A stretch of DNA of 64,000 bases, taken from contig JAFFJZ010000011.1 in assembly GCA_018340375.1 (NCBI GenBank), forward strand, positions 1,488,001-1,552,000, written 5' to 3'. The notes beneath the pieces are model-generated. The model was not told the DNA's origin. It saw nothing but the letters and a program-made list of their open reading frames with translations, and made no database searches. The stretch comes from Gonatopus flavifemur (Eukaryota > Arthropoda > Insecta > Hymenoptera > Dryinidae). Positions 1 through 12,030 of this stretch are shown here, piece by piece (within the stretch, counting starts at the first letter, position 1; each line of letters starts with the position of its first letter). Both the position numbers and the translations under genes were made by a program.

Positions 1-235
1 GTCGGCAGCTTCAACAATCCTTTGATTAATATTACCGAAATCCTGATCTTTGTTGGCTCCATCGAAGTTCCAATAATAAATCTAAATGAGAAAATTTTCT
101 CTTCGTCTCATATTCGATTTTGGTTAATTTCCAGCTCAATAAATTTTTCGATAAACTCCATTATTCGTTTTTCATCACGAGTTCTGTTGGTGTTGAATCT
201 AACATTTCATTTTTGCATGCGCTTCTGTTCGAGAG
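1..235 (-). pseudogene. possible broken coding remnant at the window edge
   Basis: On the minus strand three short frames read like consecutive protein pieces but are shifted against one another. One, over about 161-220, includes TPTELVMKNE and ends in a stop. One at 108-179 includes IMEFIEKFIELEINQNR and ends in a stop. One at 1-81 reads IYYWNFDGANKDQDFGNINQ and runs off the window edge. This is seen directly; that they once formed one protein is inference. No family was recognised. It may be a decayed gene or transposon ORF, or a chance reading. Confidence 0.18.
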
Positions 236-616
236 AAATAAAGAGATGAAGTTTTTGATTTATGAGTGGGACCACGGAATGGACTACTGAATTTTCATCA
301 CATACGGTTGTAGCATGAAAATGATTTCTTTTTTAGATATAATATTCAAAATTCGATTAATTCAATTTCTATTTTTAGTGTATTCGTTGAATAATGCATC
401 GTATATGCTTAATAAAGCATCACTGTAAACTCAAGGGTTTTATTTTGACACGCTCAGAGTATTCAAATCGCGTAGTTCCCAAAACAGCACCCAACGTCTC
501 CGTAATATTTCTAGAATATTACAATGTCTCGCTTAGAACATGCTGTTTGAAATATTTATACAAGATCCTATAGATATTGCAGATACAATATTTCGTTGAA
601 AATGTTCTGAGAATCT

Positions 617-831
617 ATGTTGCTGAAGTTTGAATCGTTTATCAAGACGGATTGGTGATCGAATAACGAAATACTCTGCTGTTAAGGGCCTAAAATTTTG
701 CAGTGTATTCTTCTAACGACATCTTCAGTTCTAAAAAGTCAATTTGAGGAGATTAATAACAATAATTCATCAGATTTTGTAAGTTTGAATTTCCGTTTCG
801 ATTCTATAAACGATCCAAACCTCAACAACAT
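617..831 (+). mobile_element. 215-bp MITE, family A, copy 1, with 8-bp target duplication
   Basis: The element has terminal inverted repeats: TTGCTGAAGTTTGAATCG near the left end, and the reverse complement of a related sequence (ATAAACGATCCAAACCTC) near the right. It is flanked by a perfect 8-bp direct repeat GAGAATCT (609-616 and 832-839). A second copy lies in opposite orientation at 35,460-35,674 and has exactly the same length. Eight-base duplications are typical of hAT-type transposition, so the superfamily is inferred from TSD length only. No transposase is encoded. Confidence 0.88.
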
Positions 832-861
832 GAGAATCTTGCAATTGGAACATTGCATATA

Positions 862-1750
862 ACGGGTGTTTCAGAATCCATCATTCGTATTTCTGTGGCA
901 TATTCTGCAGCCAAAATGCAATAATTTCCCGTGTGAAAAACATCTTTTCGAAGCGTAGTTTTTGAGATATGAGCATTTGCAAATTTTTTTTTCAAATCCG
1001 AATCATTCAAAAGCATTGTGTGCTACACACTTGAGCTCGATGCCATTCGCCAAGTTGAAAAACGGCGGATCTCTGAGAAAAAAATCAAACTATCCTATCA
1101 TTGTTTGTTTTAGAGCTATAATAATTCAAAGTTGTTGAATGCTGATTGCTACTCTCAAAAAGTTTTACAGTGAGATCTCACTCTTTAGGCAGCCAGAAGT
1201 CAGCTTGTCGAAATTTCGAGTGAAATTCCCACTCTTTTAGAGTGGAAGTCTAAGGTTTGAGGTTAGAAACTCTCAGCCATTCCAATTTTAGAGTGAATTT
1301 CCCACTCTAAAAGAGTGAGAGTTCACTCGAAAAGAATGAGAATTCCACTCGCAGCGGACTGGCTCACTTCTGAGACTTAGCGGAGTGAAACGCGTAATTT
1401 TTCACTCTGCCAGATTTAGAGAGTAGGAGCTTTTGCAGAATTTTCAGTTTGAATTAGAATTTCTAGCTGGAACCTAAAAAATTTTCAAATCGTTACAACT
1501 TAGAATTGAAAAATGATGGGATATTTCAATTTTTCCTCCAGAGATCCGTCGTTTTCCAACTTAGCGAATGGCGACGAGGTCAAGTGTGTAGCACACAATG
1601 CTTTTGAGTGATTTGGATTTGAAAAAAATGTTCAAATCGTCATTTCTCAAACACTACGCCTCGAAAAAATCTTTTTCATACGGAAGATTATTGCATTTTG
1701 GCTGCAGAATATGCCACAGAAATGCGAAAGATGAATTCTGAAACACCCGG
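862..1750. mobile_element. 889-bp element with ~240-bp inverted arms and TA duplication
   Basis: The left arm begins ACGGGTGTTTCAGAAT and the right arm ends with the reverse complement of CCGGGTGTTTCAGAAT. Both are bounded by TA (860-861, 1751-1752). The arms (about 862-1100 and 1510-1750) stay alignable throughout, sharing stretches such as ATTCTGCAGCCAAAATGCAA. The middle (about 1160-1440) is a cluster of CACTCT/AGAGTG words. It encodes no long protein. A left-arm relative starts at 44,161. The TA duplication suggests Tc1/mariner-type movement (inference). Confidence 0.85.
1160..1440. repeat. cluster of CACTCTTTTAGAGTG half-sites inside the 889-bp element
   Basis: The core of the surrounding element has several copies of CACTCT and AGAGTG in both orientations, including the near-perfect palindrome CCACTCTTTTAGAGTGG. 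A weaker set of similar words is at 45,420-45,520. Such half-site arrays can come from slippage inside a palindromic element; a protein-binding role is possible but unsupported. Confidence 0.6.
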
Positions 1751-1752
1751 TA

Positions 1753-4700
1753 TAATGATCTGTAATTATCTGGAAACCTACAACGGGGAATATGCTAAAT
1801 CTGTCGCAAATGAAATATTCTGAGAATATGACAGTAGCAGTATTTTATGAAGTAAAATGAATGTTCATACACCTCACCCGGGACTTGGTAAAATTTACAA
1901 TTCAAGATCGAAAAAAAACGCCTCTCTCATAACCTATTCATTTTTCGTTTCAGAAGATTCTTACAATTTTTTCATCAATTTGCTCCAACACTTGATAAAT
2001 TTTGCAGGCGCAGTTGATCAAATGTAATATTCTGACAATATTGCTGGGACATCCGGTGCTGTGTGGGCCTATTCCAATTGGAACCATCTGATTTGAGTTA
2101 TCCTGATGAAACAATTTGTCCAGTCTCAGTGTATTTAAATTAATTCATTCCAATTTGCGATGATAAGGAATGAGATGCGTTATTACAATTATGAAAAAGC
2201 AGTTCTTGAAAAGTGTATCAACAATTTTTAATTCGGGGACTATCTGAAATTTGTGAGGTATAACTTTTTTTCACTCATAAAAGTTTGTTCACGAAGATTT
2301 ATCGAATTTCTGTTATTAATTATACAAGACAAAGGCTGTCGCAGATATTTAGAAATTAAACGTTTGGCGGATAATAGACAGGGTTGGAGGATCCCATCAA
2401 ACCAGTTATGAGACGTATTACTTTATGATGATAATGATTAACCTGAAAAATGTTGAGACAAAATGGGGCATCGATAGATCCAGTTCTTTGAATTCATTCT
2501 CAGAAAGACCACCTGTGGTATCTATCTCATTCGTACCTGTGTTAAAGATCTAAAGAACCTTCATTTAAAGTAGAGCAAATCGCTTTCTTCGAGGTTAACG
2601 TTTGAGGATGAAGAAATGCTCTCAAAAAGTACGTAAAGAAAAAAAGTCCTTGAATCTTAATGCAGGCCAAATATATTAACCGTGTGAGATTCTTTGACTA
2701 GTTGAATTTTTTCCCAAATTGTCAGAACTCATAATAACGGATGACCTAACGGGAAAAAAAGATGGGTCAGTCCAAGTGTTTACGGAAATGGCGGTCGAAC
2801 TTTTATCTTTTCATCGAAGGGCAAGAAAAAAGGTCAATGCGCGCAAAATATAGGAATAAAATAGAACCTCAAGGACACTCGATTTTGTGCGTGAAACCAA
2901 TGAAGGATCATCGTAAATCTAAAGCAAAACCCGAGTGTCACGTCGAGCTGACTATTTTTCGTCGTTCTCCTACGTACCATGTTTTATTACCATCTCTGTT
3001 AAAGGTATATATGTGTATACCTGCAGACTTTTTTTATGCTGTAGTCAACTTCAAAAAATAATATCCTGGAATAATAAAGAAATTTTTCAAATGCAAAAAT
3101 ATCATTCCAACCGTGATGATGTATGTTCGTTGGAGGAAACATTAAACGTCGAGAACATGATATTATAAATAATACAAATTTTCGCATAAAATTTTCAGTA
3201 CGATTATACGTATATGTTTGATATTGTTCGAAGAATGATGACACCGATTGTGTATAACATTTTCTGAAAAAGATCTACTTAAAATTCATTCGGAAGAAAA
3301 TAAATTAGTAGTATGAATGTCCTGATTGATTTGACCATAGAAAACATGAATCTTCGAATCAATAAAACTGACTTTCGAGAAAATTAAGACGTGTTTGTTC
3401 TCTGCTGAAAATGCTCATGCGTCCCGATATATGTTTCCCCATGTTCTCGTGATCATATTATATAATAATCTAACACAATTCTCGGGTGAAGGAGGTCGAC
3501 TCTATTTGTCTACGGGGGTTATGTGTCACATTATCCATATCTCAGGAATTGATATGTATATATATATATAAATGGTTATCGTTCTAAGGAGGTCTTTGGA
3601 TTGGATATCTATCAATGACACATTTACCAGCTTTCGCTATCCTGCGATGCTCTGATCATACATTATATGTAATGTAATAATTAGTGGAGATTTTATTGAA
3701 TTATTTCAGCGTCTGAAAAATCACGAGCTTAGATGCCTCGGAACAACGTTGATCCGGTGTTGATTTATACTAGGGTTGGGTTTTCGAAACAACTTTCAAG
3801 GTTAAACGGGGTAAATTCAACAATGTTTTCAAAAGATCAGAAAGAACACCTTCCGAAAAATGTTCACAATTATTGATGAATTTTTTTTTTTTTCAATAAT
3901 GGCTTCTTAGTAATCTTTGCGCTATTTGGACGATATTCTAATAACCATTACCAGCAGGTAAACTACTCAATAAATGATTTATGAATAGAGGAACGGCAGG
4001 TAACACGTCATTCATTTACTTTATGATGGACAATCCAACGAATTTCGCCACACATATAAGGCTCGGGTCCCAAAGCTCGATCAGAAAACAAATAGCAATT
4101 CTCTTTTCTCGTAGTCAACCCCTTTGGATACGATTGCGAAAGCAAAGGCATGATAATTATAATCCACCATCACGGTACTACCGAGCCCAAAACACAAGTC
4201 CCCATGGAATATATGATAGGATTGAGCGAGCCAACTGGAGGATGAGTTCGTAATAAAGCGGCTAAAGAACTGCTCGCGTTATAATTTGTAATCGTTTCTT
4301 TGTGGTTAACCGATGATGGCGTGCGCCTTCATTGAGTGAGTGTGGTTTTCAAAGCCTGAGAGAAGGAGGGGTTGAATTGTGTTCAAGGGACGATGTTATG
4401 CAGATTGCGACGACAAAGGGTAAGTCTGACAGCGAATAATAAGAATTTGACTCCCTCTCGCGTAGCCTTCATTTTCCTCTTCTCTTTCTTCCTTCATGCT
4501 GTGTTATGAAATGAATGGGATATGAGTTGGATGATGAATCGGTATGATTCAACACTCAATGATTCCTTCATCAGTTTTACAATACTTCAGCCTTAGCTGA
4601 AACTTTTGGCTAATTTACGGGGTAGCACAAAATTTTTCACCTACTTTCGTTGATTCAATTATTGCAAATTATTCGATCATTCCATATTGCGTTGTTGCTA

Positions 4701-5107
4701 GTTGCGTAGTAAAAAAAAAATCAATCAGTCAGCTTTTTGAGGCGTAAAATTCTCCGTCTACATCGGCATTCTTTCCACATTATAAGTACAGTTTTGTGTT
4801 ATTCCATTTCCAGTATGTTTTAATCAATTTTAAACCATACTATTAGGATAATAAATGTAGTATAATAAAATGGGCAGGATCATTTGCGATGATTTTTAAA
4901 TCAGACCATCTCTAGTAAGAATGCTTCAAAGGTTAAAAAATCGTAAATGGCTGAAGCATTTTTACCGGGTACATTATGTTTCGGATAAAGTTAGATGCAC
5001 TTAACGAAGAGCATGCTCTTGTTTGCGCGTAACCGCCATTTCATTGGCTCCATTTTGATGATGCATATATTCTTATTCCGATCCTTTTACTTCCACGTTC
5101 TTTAATA
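1753..5107. other. AT-rich unique DNA, no gene seen
   Basis: Both strands hold only short frames without recognisable domains. Visible items are a short TA microsatellite at 3553-3570 and homopolymer runs. I see no terminal-repeat element, RNA gene or convincing promoter. Confidence 0.6.
3553..3570. repeat. (TA)n microsatellite
   Basis: A run of alternating T and A within GTATATATATATATATAAAT. Simple-sequence repeat. Confidence 0.9.
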
Positions 5108-5349
5108 CACCCAAAAAAAAGTAATTTGGAAATGAGAGGAAAAATCCCTCTCATCAGAAAATATATTTCACTTTTGTTTTCTTCTTCAATTGAGAATATC
5201 CCTCTATGATTTTGAACAAATGAAAGTTCTTCCACGCAAAGACCAATCCTCTCAAATGGAGAGGAATACTTTTGATACCATATATTAGATGAGAAGTTGC
5301 ATCAAAATAAGAGGGATACTCTTATTTCGATATTAATTTTTCTTGGGTG
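5108..5349. mobile_element. 242-bp MITE with CACCCAA-AAAA tips
   Basis: The left tip is CACCCAAAAAAAAGTAATTT after TA (5106-5107). The right end is the reverse complement of CACCCAAGAAAAATTAAT, followed by CA. The interior holds repeated GAGAGGA/TCCCTCTC words that pair with each other. The tip resembles the right end of the element at 20,329-20,547 (CACCCAGAGAAA). It is non-coding. Confidence 0.75.
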
Positions 5350-6819
5350 CAAGGAAATAATTCGTATTGTAATACTGATGAGAACTCTAGTCCGAAATAA
5401 TGGCAAATTTTGCTTCTAAAATATTTGAAATGTCAAAAAAATTCGATTCTTAAGAATGCTCGTGTATGCGCGTGCGTATGTATGAGTATTCATAAACATT
5501 TCATCGTCCTTAGTCACGTAGAAAATTTTTAACAAACGGTACTTGGAATTGACACTCCTATCGAAATTGACCCTCAACGATGAATGGTCAATATTTGGTT
5601 GATTAATTTTTCCAACTCGCACTTCGTAAATCCCTGATTCAATTTCTATCGAAATGAGAGACATAAGCTATTTTAGATTTTTCTAAAGTAACACATAATG
5701 TCGTTATATGGGATCATCGATATACTTATCAAAATCCGATGAATTTTTGAATGTTCATACTACATACAGATGACATTCCGCCAAGAAAGTGAAACCGAAG
5801 AAATTTTTGTTTTCGTCGCTAAGTCTCGAAGAGGGCCTCGAAGTATCGTAGTTGAATTTTTCACGGAACGAATAAGATGGTGAGGCAAGAACATGCAACG
5901 AATACTAGATATAGCGTACACGTATTATATTTTCTTAAGAAAAAGAGGAGAAACAAGATGAAATGATGAAAAGAGTGAGGGAGATGGAAGATGAAATAAG
6001 GGAGCCTAAGCGGAGAGAAAAATAGAAGTAGTTTGACTCGCGGCAACAGCGTGTGCGTGATACACCTAGGTATCGAGTACCCAGTACCGGAAGAAGTATC
6101 AAATGTTATTTTTGACAGGGAGTAAGGAGTCGAAAAAGCAGATTAGAAGCAAAACAAACCTTGATTTCAATCATCCATTGAGTTAATATTATCATTTATT
6201 TACAGAGAATCCCGGATAGAATGTACACCCCTCGTAACATTTTCAAATTCCACATTTCAATTTTCATGTATTTTTTCTCAAAGGAGGTGCTATGGATATA
6301 AATTTCATGTTTAATGTGAAATTCATATACACTGCGAATACATGCACTGCTATGGAGTGTCATCTTCGCTCCTATTTTTCGAAATCAGGCTCACTATCTG
6401 CTGTTTCGACATATGAAAACACAATTTCAGTTGACTGAATATTAAATTGATACGAATGAAAAATTTGTTCTGAAATGACAAAGTTTCATTAAAAAAAAAG
6501 TTGGAACATGGATTTTAATTTATTCTCGAGATGAATCTAATCAGTTAAGTATAAGAAACATAAGTTTTCTAAGTGACCGATCATGCTGAAAAACCTATGA
6601 GCGTAGAAGAATACGTAGTTGAGATTTGCGGTATTTTAATTGAATGCATTCTTTTTGACGCGGAAATTTCTATTCATAAAATATCCTGACATGAAGAAAT
6701 GTTCTCAAACAGAATATAACATCTAGATATAGGCCGATATTTGCTGAAAGAGAGGAGGGTGAAAGAAAAAAAAAACAAGAGAAAAAAGTGAATTGAACCA
6801 TTTCCTAAGTTTTGTCAGA
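5350..6819. other. AT-rich unique DNA, no gene seen
   Basis: No element boundaries or protein-like frames were found. One small hairpin with arms AAATTTCA/TGAAATT lies near 6293-6331; it is too short and AT-rich to interpret. Confidence 0.55.
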
Positions 6820-7660
6820 GCGGCGTCGTCGACATCGGACTGAACGCATATATATCCCAGATCGAAGAATCAGCATTTTCCAAACTTGTCTGTCTTTCAA
6901 TTTCCAACATCGTGGTATCGTGTGACGTAAGTAACAATATATATAAAAGTAAGTGACTCGTCTTCCTCATTCCTCCTCCCTGTACCTCTTTTCCTTCCTT
7001 TCGCGAGGCTGGATGGGTGATACAGAGTCCTTCCTATCTGTGGAGTCTATCGGGCAGTAAACAGCGAGCGGCAGATAAGGTGGAAGATATATTATGGAAT
7101 CCCGTACACAAGACGACGACAAGGACAGAGTAGAAGGAGAAGAAGAAGCAGAACCAGACAACGTCGTCGACGAGCAGAAAGCTAGCCCATTTCTAGACAG
7201 GGTGTAGCTAGATACTTGGTTCTATAGACTAGAGCACTTCGGCAAGCTCTATATATTTCCACATTTCTGCCTTCTTTCTTTCTTTCTTTCCTCTTTTTGT
7301 TAGTTTCTCTCGTTCTCTCGATCTACTACTACTTGAGCTCCCACCACGATTCCACAATATAAAAACGCCAGAACGGCGTCTGAATAGTCGCGCGTGGAGG
7401 ACGGAAGTCAGTTTGCAAGCCAAGTATGGGGCGGCGGCGCCGACCAACCCCTCATTTTCCCTCTCTTCCCTTGGGTTCGCAAGGAGAGTACACGAGCATT
7501 TCAAGCGATTCTACCTCCTATTTTCATCTTCTTCCTCCACATTCACTTTTCTTTCCCTCGATATTCTTGTTCACGATCATCTTTTTTTTCGTTCTTCTTT
7601 GGCAACCTTAAGGATGTTGCAAGGGCGTTAAAGATTTTACGTTGTTTATCTTTCATCAGA
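6820..7660 (+). promoter_or_regulatory. GC-richer island; possible promoter and short first exon
   Basis: This block has more CpG and GC than its surroundings (GCGGCGTCGTCGAC near 6820; GGGGCGGCGGCGCCGAC near 7430). A TATATATA lies at about 6848, with TCAGCA 22-24 bases on, followed by a GTAAGT that could be a splice donor near 6927; a second lies near 6950. A second TATAAAA is at 7358-7364, but the nearest TCAGTT (7408-7413) is too far downstream to pair well. A (CTTT)n tract sits at 7271-7291. These pieces are suggestive only: such motifs are common by chance and no coding sequence was recognised downstream. Confidence 0.18.
7271..7291. repeat. (CTTT)n microsatellite
   Basis: About five CTTT units inside a longer pyrimidine-rich stretch. 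Confidence 0.85.
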
Positions 7661-10257
7661 ATGGAAAAAATTTACAAGCGAAAGGTAATGATCTCCCGAG
7701 TGCCTAGACGAATTCATCTGAAATATATAAATTCATCTGCAAAAATTATATTCAATGTTTTCTTGAAATTCAAAGACATCTCTGAGCAAGGGGAATGCAT
7801 TGAACACTTTCGAAAAACCATTTCAACTACAAAAATAAATTGAAGATTTCGTAGAAATTCTCATCATAACACGGACAAAAATGATGTGGTAAAATAGTAT
7901 TATTCTGTCAAATGTCGTCGCAAGTACTTAATGGGATCCTAACGATGGTAGCGAACCTCTCTTTCTATCGTATAGGCGTGTATTTTTCTCACCAACGTGC
8001 TCAGGTGGTGACACTAGTATCTCCTTAAGGATCTTCCTCACATCATATAGGACAAATTATTGGAGTTGTAATATTTCACTCCATATTTGAGGATTACTTT
8101 AATTTTTATTGTATTGTATTTCTCAATGCATAACAACTTGGATTGAACTTGAAGCTCGTTGATCAAACTTCAATTCGAAGATATTTCACCTTGAAGAGAT
8201 TTCTCCGTTTCTTACGAGGTTCCTTGAATGTTCGCCATTATCCCGTTCTCTCTCCCACTGTATCTTTACTTGAACGGCGCAACCGTTGATGAAGTAGAAA
8301 TTGATCATAATCAATCAATTCTAGATAATGCTGACAATAGTGATAACATTTCGCGAGAATTTGAACGGAATTGGAGACGGTTTTCATTTGCACCCTAAAA
8401 ACATATTCTCTTAAATTATCAATCAAAATATCGATCAAAGGTTACATATTTAACTGATCACCAAACCTGCTTCGAATAGGAAATTCAACTTCATTGAAGA
8501 AAACTCAAGTCAAGTTGCTATAATAAATTCGCGTTATTATTATAATTATATATAATTCCAAATTTGACCGATCGTGTTGCGAAAATGAATTTGGGAATTA
8601 AAGCAAAATATTTTACATGAAGCAGGGAGAAATGTGAAATAAAACGAAATTAGAATCAAGTTCAATAAGATGGAACAACGGGAAGTGTTTTATTTTCAGA
8701 ACATACTTAAAAATGCCGGTATCGTCAGCAAAATTGATTCGGTTGATGTGGTGGATAACGTGATTTGAAGATACGCTCAATCGTTCTTTGTAAGTCAACT
8801 TGACCCGCACTTGTTCTTTCGTAGAAAACTGTTGCTCTCATCCTATGTGTCACGAAAAATGATTTAGTTCGAGTCAGAGAGACGAATTGTAAAATCTTTT
8901 TAGGTAGTAAGGGAAGACCGTGGGGCTTTCATTTCTTCTAAAAAGATTCTTTAATCTTTGATGCTGTATATTTGATTAAATGGTATTCCTTCGTACGAGA
9001 TACATACATTTTTCTTTTACGACGTTTTACACGATTGCCAAGAATCATAAATCATTGGTATCTTGTTTTTCCACATAGAAGCTTTATAAATCAAGAACAG
9101 TTCTGAAAACATAGTTCGGTCTTGAATTCTGTTGATCTTCTAGAAGAAATCTTTGGATAAGGCGAATTAAGAGATACAACATATCCATTTTTACTTATTT
9201 TTCTGAGGAATCAATTCTTTTTTCTGATACCTGTTGGATATCTCTTGACATTGGAAATTGGTTTTCAATAATCGCGTATTTATTTTCTGCGTTCTCAGTA
9301 CCAAATAATTGAGCCATCGCATTTGTATTTTTTCACAATTGATATCGAAGCGAATAAGTGAAAAAAGAAGACTCAACAAAACGCAAGTTCTTCTCAATAA
9401 TATTTTCTTTATTGTATCCTTTGCAAACTTATTTTTTCAGTAATAAATTTATACATATACATAAGTACACGAAAGCAGAACGATCGAATTTTGGACCAAG
9501 TTTATTTCGAACACTTCGAAGTTACGAACAAATAAAGAAGGCGAAGTCGCGGCAAACGACATGCGGAGGTAAGGAGAGAAGGTATCCAAGACACACAGGG
9601 AAAGGCAAGTCCTTATACCGGAACTTCCTTTTTCCGTTCACTGATCGACGAGCTAAGTTTTCTCTCGTCCCTTGGATTTGGGTCGGACGCTTCTTCTAAT
9701 TCTTTTTCTTTTTCAACTGCTGCTACTTCTTTTTCAATTCTTTCAATTTTTTTTCCTTCCTCACCCTAGCCGTTTTTTTTCTTTTCGTTGCTCATTCTCT
9801 CATTTTCTTCCTTCGTTTTCCTTTCTGCTTGTCGAATCGACTACGAAGCACAGTTCTACGGTAATTTCATGGCAACTTTTTCTTGCTCTACGTATCATTT
9901 CGGGATCTCATGAAAGTTTGATGGTGGAATCAGAAACTAAACAGAACCATAATCAAAATCTACTCGCATTCAAGGAATTTCTGGATGTATGAGAATGTTG
10001 CGGTTCCGCATCCATGAAAAATAAATGTGTAATTCAAGAACATATTGACGGTCTTAGTAATCTTGTTGATGTACTTTATCAATCGTTTCGATTGTGTCGT
10101 ATGATGTAAGTTACAATTTTTTTTCCCAAAATTTCGAACTAAAATTCTTACCTCTTTTTACTTTTTCTTCTTCTCCTTTTACACTTCTGGGTAGGAATCG
10201 GATCGGATTTCTTCCTAAAAACTGCCAACTTTTTCTTGATCATTCAATAAATGCCCA
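7661..10257. other. AT-rich unique DNA, no gene seen
   Basis: Only short frames without domain-like composition are present. A pyrimidine-rich tract at about 9690-9840 (T/C runs on the plus strand) gives low-complexity frames. No element ends were recognised. Confidence 0.55.
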
Positions 10258-10819
10258 CACTGTAAAAAGTGATTGTGGAATTTTTCCCCAAAAAAATGGA
10301 GGCTGCAAAATTCCTCCATAGATGGGGAACTTTTCCCCATAATTTGGTGGACTTTCCCTCCATGTGTAGAGGATTCGACACCCAAAAAACAAAATAATTC
10401 CGCAAAGTAGTGGAAAAATCCCTCATTGTTGATAAAAAAAGCAATTCCCCCACGATGAGGGTACGAAATCATAGGCGTGCCCACCGTGGGTGCCGTGGGT
10501 GCATTGGCACCCTCAATTCAGAGTCTAATATCTATTCCTTTCCACAACAATATTATCTAGAAGAAACAATACAGCATAGGAAATGCTAACTCAATAAAAA
10601 CAAGGGTACTGACAACAAAGTAGAAAATTTCAAAAATTATATGTAATTCATACTTAATTCGATATAGTTTATATATAAGTCATGTATAATTATATATAAA
10701 TTATATATAATCTCAAAAAATTTGCCGCTTGGGCACCCACAATTTCGCTAACCTGGGCATACCTATGTACGAAATCCATCAACAGTGTGAAGGAAAATTC
10801 CGCACATTTTTTTACAGTG
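10258..10819. mobile_element. CACTG-tipped MITE (family B) carrying a nested hAT-like insertion
   Basis: The left tip is CACTGTAAAAAGTGATTGTG and the right end is the reverse complement of CACTGTAAAAAAATGTGCG. Both are flanked by CA (10,256-10,257 and 10,820-10,821) rather than TA. Without the 298-bp insert and its 8-bp duplication the element would be about 256 bp. A second copy missing its left part lies at 49,680-49,883; the two share ATAATTTGGTGGACTT, AAACAAAATAATTCC and GAAATCCA(T/C)CAACAGTGTGA. No coding potential. Confidence 0.85.
10470..10767. mobile_element. 298-bp hAT-like MITE nested in family B
   Basis: The insert begins CATAGGCGTGCCCA and ends with the reverse complement of CATAGGTATGCCCA. 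It is flanked by a perfect 8-bp direct repeat TACGAAAT (10,462-10,469 and 10,768-10,775). The other family B copy reads GGAACGAAATCC at the same place without an insert, so the insertion is confirmed by a natural empty site. An 8-bp duplication with short imperfect inverted tips fits the hAT superfamily (inference). The interior is AT-rich and non-coding; a related stretch is at 44,755-44,840. Confidence 0.9.
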
Positions 10820-10821
10820 CA

Positions 10822-11986
10822 AGAATAAATTCCATTCTTGATGAAAAACTAGTGTCAACGATTAAATTCATAATAGAGAACACGGCTATCAACGATCAAT
10901 TGTTTTAATCGATTTATTCTCAGGGCACAGCTCAGAACGAAAGTAAATGAGAAATACTAAAGAGAACGTGGTATCATTATAAGAGAAATATAATTTTGTT
11001 TCGAGTAATACGTTCCTCGATAAACATGTATGCATTTCCAAACGAATAAATCTTAGAACTACTTATCAAACCAGCTGATCACCAATGCATCATGGCGTAG
11101 CGCGTTGACAGAGCCTTGCGGCAACTCTTCAACCTTCAATATTACATCGAATCGTCCTCCTCTACTACACCGTACTACGTAGATAGGATATTATGGGGAT
11201 CGGTATAAATCTATGGTTCATCTATCTACATTTTATCCCCGGTGAACCAGAATACCCGCCTTCACACTTCTTGATGCGCAAGCGCCCTTTATATACGTAC
11301 ACTGCACATGTATATGTATACCACTAAGCCTCGATTCATTCTTCTCTAACCTTAGAAGCCACCCTCTTTCATATCCTCATGCTTGTCCGTCTTGTCATCC
11401 TTCTACACCTACACGTCTTTTCTTCGTTGCCCTTTCTCCCAAGGGACGGTTCAAATCCGATTTCTCAGGCAGGGTTACTTTTCGATCGAGATTCCAATAG
11501 AGAGAGAAAGCAAGAGAAAGAAAGGAAGAAAGAGAGAGAGAGAGAGAGAGAAAAGAGAGGCCTTATCGAAGGTTTTATACGATGAGGGATGATGGCGAGT
11601 CTCCTCTCCTTCTTCCTTTTCACTCTGTCCAATCGCTTTTCTCGTACACATATTTTCTTCGCTCTCTTATTTCTTATAATACAATGAATATCTGAGCACT
11701 TGATACCATACGCTTTGAAAAAAGTTAATTTTCACAATGTAGGTATGTTAAGTCTTGATATTGGAATTGATAATATTCAAAAAAATGAAAAGGTTCACGG
11801 ATTTGATGATGGAAGGGAACAAGATTGTCGGAGAGAACAAATTCCCGAAATCAATGAAAGAATTTAAACAGACGAACTTCATAAATCAGACTTTCACAGA
11901 TGAGAGATTTTTCAAATTGAATGGTGAAATACTTTAGTAATTTGAATCGAAAAACTTTTTCTGTAAACCAAATTCAGTTTTGTGCA
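10822..11986. other. mixed unique DNA with purine tract, no gene seen
   Basis: This stretch holds moderately GC-rich sequence around 11,090-11,480 and a purine-rich run with a (GA)n core at 11,500-11,560. The GGTTCAAATCC at 11,445 resembles a tRNA B box but has no cloverleaf around it. Confidence 0.5.
11531..11551. repeat. (GA)n microsatellite
   Basis: About ten AG units inside a longer purine-only stretch. Confidence 0.95.
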
Positions 11987-12030
11987 TAGTGTAAAAAGTG
12001 AGTGGAGTTTTCCCCCAAGCGGAAAAAGGT
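11987..12030. repeat. fragment resembling the left end of family B
   Basis: TAGTGTAAAAAGTGAGTGGAG followed by TTTTCCCCC parallels the left end of the 10,258 element (CACTGTAAAAAGTGATTGTG then TTTTTCCCC). A possible matching right tip, CTACAGTG, ends at 12,617, which would enclose the element at 12,235-12,521. The match is short. Confidence 0.35.

Noticed and set aside
7394..7843. 149-codon plus-strand frame
   Set aside because: It crosses from a GC-rich patch into AT-rich DNA with no family match; three overlapping frames are open in the same place.
10060..10500. Open frames at 10.2-10.5 kb and 49.6-49.9 kb that look like homologous proteins
   Set aside because: They are the two copies of the family B MITE; similarity follows the DNA repeat and includes its non-coding tips.
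11440..11470. GGTTCAAATCC resembling a tRNA B box
   Set aside because: No A box at the right distance, no acceptor stem and no anticodon arm can be folded.
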